Assembly (NCBI RefSeq): GCF_030268085.1
Contig: NZ_BSDE01000003.1
Coordinates: 372,001-436,000, forward strand
Direction of reading: 5' to 3'
DNA: 64,000 bases
Source: Geothrix limicola
GTDB taxonomy: Bacteria; Acidobacteriota; Holophagae; Holophagales; Holophagaceae
Part shown: one piece after another, positions 59,471-64,000 of the stretch
How positions within the stretch are numbered: the first letter of the stretch is position 1
Layout: every line of letters begins with the position of its first letter
The notes under the pieces: generated by a model
Databases searched by the model: none
The model's input: only the letters and a program-made list of their open reading frames with translations
What the model was told of the DNA's origin: nothing
Made by a program: the position numbers and the translations under genes

Positions 59471-62400
59471 GCGAAGGCCGATTCAACCTGTCGGCGCTGG
59501 CCGTACGCGAGCGCTCGATTACCTTGTTCTTGATTTGCCTGATCTCCTTGGCTGGACTCGTTTCCTTCTTCAAGTTGGGCAGAGCGGAAGACCCGGCCTT
59601 TACTGTCAAGGTGATGACCATCGTCACAGCCTGGCCTGGAGCCACCGCCCAGGAAATGCAGGATCAGGTCGCGGAGAAGATTGAAAAGCGCATGCAGGAG
59701 TTGCGCTGGTATGACCGCACCGAGACTTACACAAGGCCAGGCCTGGCCTTCACGACCCTCACCTTGCTTGAAAGCACGCCTCCCTCGGAAGTGAAGGAGG
59801 AGTTCTACCAGGCACGGAAAAAGGCGGGTGATGAGGTAGCCAATCTTCCGCAAGGTGTGATTGGCCCCATGATCAACGATGAGTATTCGGATGTGACCTT
59901 CGCCCTGTTCGCGCTGAAGGCCAAGGGCGAAACGCAGCGCATCCTGGTCCGCGACGCGGAGACGGTTCGCCAGCGGCTACTCCACGTCCCGGGTGTAAAG
60001 AAGGTCAACATCATCGGCGAGCAGTCTGAGCGCATCTATGTGGAATTCTCCCACGAGCGTCTGACAACTCTCGGTATCAGCCCGATGGACGTGTTCGCCG
60101 CGCTAAACGGCCAGAACGCCCTGACACCAGCAGGTTCCGTAGAGACCAAAGGCCCCCAAGTGTTCATCCGTCTGGACGGCGCTTTCGACAAGCTGCAGAA
60201 GATCAGCGACACGCCGATCGTGGCGCAGGGACGAACTCTGAAGCTCTCGGATATCGCTACCGTCAAGCGCGGGTACGAAGATCCATCCTCATTCATCATC
60301 CGTAATGGCCGGGACCCCGCGTTGCTCTTGGGCATCGTCATGCGCGACGGATGGAATGGACTCGATCTGGGCAAGTCGCTGGATCAAGAGGTTGGCAAGA
60401 TCAACAACGAACTCCCCTTGGGCATGGGTCTGACCAAGGTCACGGATCAGGCCGTCAATATCAGCTCCTCGGTCAATGAGTTCATGGTCAAGTTCTTCGC
60501 CGCCTTGCTGGTGGTTCTGCTGGTGTGCTTTGTGAGCATGGGCTGGCGAGTGGGAGTCGTGGTCGCGGCGGCCGTGCCGCTGACGCTTGCCGCCGTCTTC
60601 ATGGTGATGGCCGCCACCGGAAAGAATTTCGACCGCATCACCTTGGGTTCCCTGATCCTGGCGCTGGGCCTTCTTGTGGACGACGCCATCATTGCCGTCG
60701 AAATGATGGTCGTGAAGATGGAAGAGGGCTACAGCCGCGTCGCCGCATCCGCATATGCATGGAGCCTGACGGCCGCGCCCATGCTTTCGGGCACGCTGGT
60801 CACAGCTGTGGGCTTCATGCCTAACGGCTTCGCCCGGTCCACCGCGGGCGAATACACCAGCAATATGTTCTGGATCGTCGGCATCGCACTCATCGTGTCC
60901 TGGATTGTGGCCGTCGTTTTCACCCCCTATCTGGGCGTCAAGTTGTTGCCTGAAATCAAGAAAAGCCATAGGGGCCACGCGGCGCTCGAAGTTGCCCTCT
61001 ACGACACACCGCGCTACAACCGCTTCCGGCAGTTGTTAGGTCATGTCATCGCGCGCAAGTGGCTGGTCGCTGGTTCGGTGGTTGGCCTGTTCATCGTATC
61101 CCTGCTCCTCATGGGTGCGGTCAAGAAGCAGTTCTTCCCGATTTCAGATCGCCCTGAAGTGCTGGTTGAGGTTCAGATGCCCTACGGCACCTCCATCACC
61201 CAGACAAGTGCCGCCGCAGCCAAGGTGGAAGACTGGTTAGCTAAGCAAAAGGAGGCCAGGATCGTCACAGCCTACATCGGGCAGGGCGCACCCCGCTTCT
61301 ACTTGGCCATGGGCCCAGAAATGCCTGATCCCTCCTTCGCCAAGATCGTGATTCGCACTGACGGTCAGGATGAGCGGGATGCGCTTAAACTGCGGCTGCG
61401 CGAAGCCATCGCAGGAGGGCTCGCTTCAGAGGCGCGTGTTCGCGTAACCCAGTTGGTGTTCGGACCCTATTCTCCCTTCCCGGTCGCCTACCGGGTCATG
61501 GGCCCGGACCCGGAGAAACTGCGAAGCATTGCGAATCAAGTGCAGCAGGTTATGGAAGCCAGCCCGATGATGCGCACGGTCAACTCTGACTGGGGCACCA
61601 TGACACCGACGCTGCACTTCACCCTGCAGCAGGATCGATTGCAGGCCGTTGGGCTGACTTCCAGTGCAGTGGCGATCCAACTTCAATTCTTGCTGAGCGG
61701 TGTTCCCGTCACCACTGCGCGTGAAGATATCCGGACGGTCCAAGTGGTAGCCCGCACTGCAGGGAATACCCGACTTGACCCGGCAAGGATTGGTGACTTC
61801 ACACTGGTTGGCAGCAGTGGCCAGCGGATCCCGCTGTCGCAGGTGGGCAAGGTCGAGGTACGCATGGAAGAGCCGATCATGCGGCGCCGCGACCGGATGC
61901 CGACGATCACAGTCCGGGGAGACATCGCTGACAGTCTGCAACCACCGGATGTTTCCGGAGCCATCCTCCAGCAGCTTCAGCCCATCATGGCAAAGCTGCC
62001 TAGCGAGTACCGAATCGAGCAGGCAGGTTCTATCGAGGAATCCGGCAAAGCGAACAAGGCGATGTTGCCGCTGTTCCCGATCATGCTGGCAATGACCCTG
62101 TTGATCATCATCCTCCAAGTGCGCTCGATTTCGGCCATGGTCATCGTGTTTTTGACCAGTCCTCTGGGTCTTATCGGCGTGGTGCCGACCCTGATCCTCT
62201 TCCAGAAGCCCTTCGGTATCAATGCACTGGTAGGTCTGATCGCGCTTTCGGGGATCCTGATGCGCAACACACTGATTCTGATTGGGCAGATCTCCCACAA
62301 TGAACAAGCGGGGCTTGACCCATTCACCGCGGTGGTGGAGGCGACCGTGCAAAGAGCCCGGCCAGTCGTCCTGACCGCGTTGGCCGCGATCCTTGCTTTC

Positions 62401-62547
62401 ATCCCGCTGACCCATTCGGTGTTCTGGGGAACGCTCGCTTACACCTTGATCGGAGGCACACTCGCCGGAACGATCCTAACTCTGGTGTTCCTGCCAGCCA
62501 TGTATGCCATTTGGTACAAGATCAAGCCAGTCCACGTCCATAGCTGA
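59467..62547 (+). CDS. RND efflux pump, inner-membrane subunit
   Basis: A 1026-residue proton-driven transporter with 12 membrane helices and two large periplasmic loops. The proton-relay aspartates are in the helix LGLLVDDAIIAVEMMV; other marks are TAWPGATAQEMQDQV in the porter domain and GFMPNGFARSTAGEY. By family it exports drugs, solvents or metabolites; no heavy-metal-type charged helix pattern is evident, so a hydrophobic substrate is more likely. It starts at GTG overlapping the adaptor stop. Confidence 0.95.
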   Translation: MSEGRFNLSALAVRERSITLFLICLISLAGLVSFFKLGRAEDPAFTVKVMTIVTAWPGATAQEMQDQVAEKIEKRMQELRWYDRTETYTRPGLAFTTLTLLESTPPSEVKEEFYQARKKAGDEVANLPQGVIGPMINDEYSDVTFALFALKAKGETQRILVRDAETVRQRLLHVPGVKKVNIIGEQSERIYVEFSHERLTTLGISPMDVFAALNGQNALTPAGSVETKGPQVFIRLDGAFDKLQKISDTPIVAQGRTLKLSDIATVKRGYEDPSSFIIRNGRDPALLLGIVMRDGWNGLDLGKSLDQEVGKINNELPLGMGLTKVTDQAVNISSSVNEFMVKFFAALLVVLLVCFVSMGWRVGVVVAAAVPLTLAAVFMVMAATGKNFDRITLGSLILALGLLVDDAIIAVEMMVVKMEEGYSRVAASAYAWSLTAAPMLSGTLVTAVGFMPNGFARSTAGEYTSNMFWIVGIALIVSWIVAVVFTPYLGVKLLPEIKKSHRGHAALEVALYDTPRYNRFRQLLGHVIARKWLVAGSVVGLFIVSLLLMGAVKKQFFPISDRPEVLVEVQMPYGTSITQTSAAAAKVEDWLAKQKEARIVTAYIGQGAPRFYLAMGPEMPDPSFAKIVIRTDGQDERDALKLRLREAIAGGLASEARVRVTQLVFGPYSPFPVAYRVMGPDPEKLRSIANQVQQVMEASPMMRTVNSDWGTMTPTLHFTLQQDRLQAVGLTSSAVAIQLQFLLSGVPVTTAREDIRTVQVVARTAGNTRLDPARIGDFTLVGSSGQRIPLSQVGKVEVRMEEPIMRRRDRMPTITVRGDIADSLQPPDVSGAILQQLQPIMAKLPSEYRIEQAGSIEESGKANKAMLPLFPIMLAMTLLIIILQVRSISAMVIVFLTSPLGLIGVVPTLILFQKPFGINALVGLIALSGILMRNTLILIGQISHNEQAGLDPFTAVVEATVQRARPVVLTALAAILAFIPLTHSVFWGTLAYTLIGGTLAGTILTLVFLPAMYAIWYKIKPVHVHS

Positions 62548-62589
62548 TTTGCCATCCATCTCAATCCACCCACGCAGAAAGGAACTGTC

Positions 62590-63396
62590 ATGTCGAACCC
62601 TAAGGTTGTCGTTATTACCGGCGTATCTTCAGGTATCGGACGTATCACGGCGTTTGCCTTGGCCAGGCGGGGTTGTCAGGTATTTGGAACCGTGCGTAAT
62701 ACCGCCAACGTCAACCCACTTCCCGGAATTGAACTCATCGAGATGGACGTCCGAGACGAGAAGTCCGTTCAACAAGGAATCCAGGCCATTATTGCTCAGG
62801 CCAAGCGCATCGACGTGCTTGTGAATAGCGCAGGTGTGGCTCTTCTGGGAGCGACGGAAGAAACGTCGGTAGCGGAAGCCCAGGCGCTGTTCGACACCAA
62901 TGTTTTTGGCATTTTGCGCACAACCCAAGCCGTGCTGCCGCATATGCGCGAGCAGCGTTCCGGCCGCATCGTCAACATCAGCTCGGTGTTGGGCTTTCTT
63001 CCGGCCCCGTACATGGGGCTCTATTCGGCATCGAAGCATGCTGTTGAAGGACTGTCTGAGACCTTGGATCATGAGGTGCGCCAATTCGGAATCCGTGTAG
63101 CGCTCGTCGAACCTTCCTTCACCAAAACGAACCTGGATATCAATGCGCCCCAGGCGGCTTCTAAAATTCAAGCCTACGATAACGAGCGCAACATCGTTTC
63201 CCAGGCCATTCAAAAAAATGTCCATAAAGCTCCAGAGCCCAATGGCGTTGCCGATACAATCGTCGAGGCAGCATTGGGCGCATGGAAAATGCGGCGTACG
63301 CCAAAGGGCGAGGCCACGCTTCTGCGCAGACTGCGCCGCTTCATGCCCGCTGGCCCCGTCGATTCAGGCCTGCGGAAATCATTCGGTCTTAATTAA
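62590..63396 (+). CDS. short-chain dehydrogenase/reductase
   Basis: A 268-residue classical SDR. The cofactor loop is ITGVSSGIGRITA, followed by the NSAGVAL motif. The catalytic Ser and Tyr-x3-Lys are in VNISSVLGF and LYSASKHA. AAAGGA precedes the ATG. It follows the pump by 42 bases and likely belongs to the TetR-controlled unit; the substrate may be related to the exported compound. Confidence 0.92.
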   Translation: MSNPKVVVITGVSSGIGRITAFALARRGCQVFGTVRNTANVNPLPGIELIEMDVRDEKSVQQGIQAIIAQAKRIDVLVNSAGVALLGATEETSVAEAQALFDTNVFGILRTTQAVLPHMREQRSGRIVNISSVLGFLPAPYMGLYSASKHAVEGLSETLDHEVRQFGIRVALVEPSFTKTNLDINAPQAASKIQAYDNERNIVSQAIQKNVHKAPEPNGVADTIVEAALGAWKMRRTPKGEATLLRRLRRFMPAGPVDSGLRKSFGLN

Positions 63397-63485
63397 ATAC
63401 TTGGGAAGTTTGCAAAGAGGCCACAGACCAACCCAAAGCTTTTCGTGTTCGAGAATAATGCGCGCGCCCCATCGAGGAGAACCTA

Positions 63486-64000
63486 TGACCTCTCCAAACA
63501 CAGACTGGACCGCCCAGCAGGAAGCCGCACTGCAACGATCGGTTGCCGGTGGGGGCGGCCCTGGTCTTGCTCGAGTGGAACAACTCATCAACAAGAGCGG
63601 ACGCGCGATTCTCGAAGCCATGATGTCGGGAGAGTTGCCCTATCCACCCATGAACCAAACCATGAACATGACGTTGCTGGAGGTGGATAACGGTCGCGCC
63701 GTCTTTCAAGGCATACCGCAACGAGAACACTACAACCCGTTGGGCACGGTGCATGGCGGGTGGTTTGCAACGCTGCTGGATTCAGCCATGGGCTGCGCTG
63801 TTCAAACCACGCTGCCAGCCGGGCGCTCCTATACGACGGCCGGACTCAACGTGAACATCGTCCGGCCTGCCTCTCATACGACTGGTCCCCTACGCGCGAT
63901 TGGTGCCGTGATTCATGGCGGCCGACAGATCGTCACAGCCGAAGCTCGTATCGAGGACGAGCGTGGCAGGCTGTACGCCCACGCGACCGCAACCTGCTTT
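63486..64000 (+). CDS. PaaI-type hotdog thioesterase, partial
   Basis: At least 171 residues, open at the window end. GAGGAG precedes the ATG. The hotdog signature NPLGTVHGGWFATLLDSAMGCAV and YTTAGLNVNIVRP identify the PaaI-like thioesterase family, which hydrolyses acyl- or aryl-CoA. It follows the SDR gene by about 90 bases. With the SDR it hints at chemical modification linked to the pump. Confidence 0.9.

Noticed and set aside
1-64000. CRISPR arrays, insertion sequences, tRNA or rRNA genes, prophage
   Set aside because: No regularly spaced repeats, transposase or integrase-like products, or tRNA clover-leaf sequences other than the tRNA-like part of tmRNA were seen by eye.

Overview
The window reads as part of a chromosome from a high-GC, Gram-negative-type bacterium. 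Outer-membrane proteins (OmpA family, a BamA/TamA-like barrel, a TolC-like channel), lipoproteins and an RND pump point to a diderm. Gene content and style (XylR_N/V4R sigma-54 activator, many small stress-envelope proteins, BlaI/M56 pair) would fit Acidobacteriota of the Holophaga/Geothrix type, but this placement is an inference and no rRNA is present.

Region 1 (about 1-32 kb) is a stress, envelope and signalling region. Most genes from 124 to 20,966 lie on the minus strand: two alpha/beta-hydrolase paralogues (one without its nucleophile serine), a PAS-GNAT fusion, a carbohydrate trio (GH, GT4, PIG-L deacetylase), a phospholipase-D-type synthase with DUF1003, a Zn alcohol dehydrogenase, and a dense set of small general-stress proteins (two YtxH, PRC-barrel, OmpA, DUF948, Dps, BON, tiny membrane proteins). 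A sigma-54 activator (21124-22785) is divergent from them and is followed by a hybrid histidine kinase with a receiver-cyclase. A BamA/TamA-like protein, an AI-2E family transporter and a receiver protein end the region. By eye I find seven good sigma-54 (-24/-12) promoter matches in intergenic DNA between 3.8 and 42 kb, and several weaker ones, which suggests one regulon.

Region 2 (32.4-43.7 kb) is a tightly packed plus-strand carbon operon: tkt, rpiB-type isomerase, tal, GH15 glucoamylase, zwf, polyphosphate-glucokinase-type ROK kinase and gnd, mostly joined by four-base ATGA overlaps. It would take alpha-glucan to glucose, glucose-6-phosphate and the oxidative and non-oxidative pentose phosphate pathway, giving NAD(P)H. 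A 59-residue small protein with its own sigma-54-like promoter and a DUF748/AsmA-like protein follow.

Region 3 (43.9-55.7 kb) is housekeeping: tmRNA (tag ANDNFELALAA), Aag glycosylase, a type II GAPDH-like enzyme, RlmH, a DinG-type helicase, a putative metallopeptidase, a DUF5329 protein, a large secreted hydrolase, and an M56/BlaI pair whose promoter carries two matched operators.

Region 4 (56-64 kb) looks lower in GC and is probably acquired. It has a TolC-like protein divergent from a TetR regulator, then an adaptor lipoprotein, an RND pump, an SDR and a PaaI-type thioesterase cut by the window end. Two copies of one 24-bp operator flank tetR.
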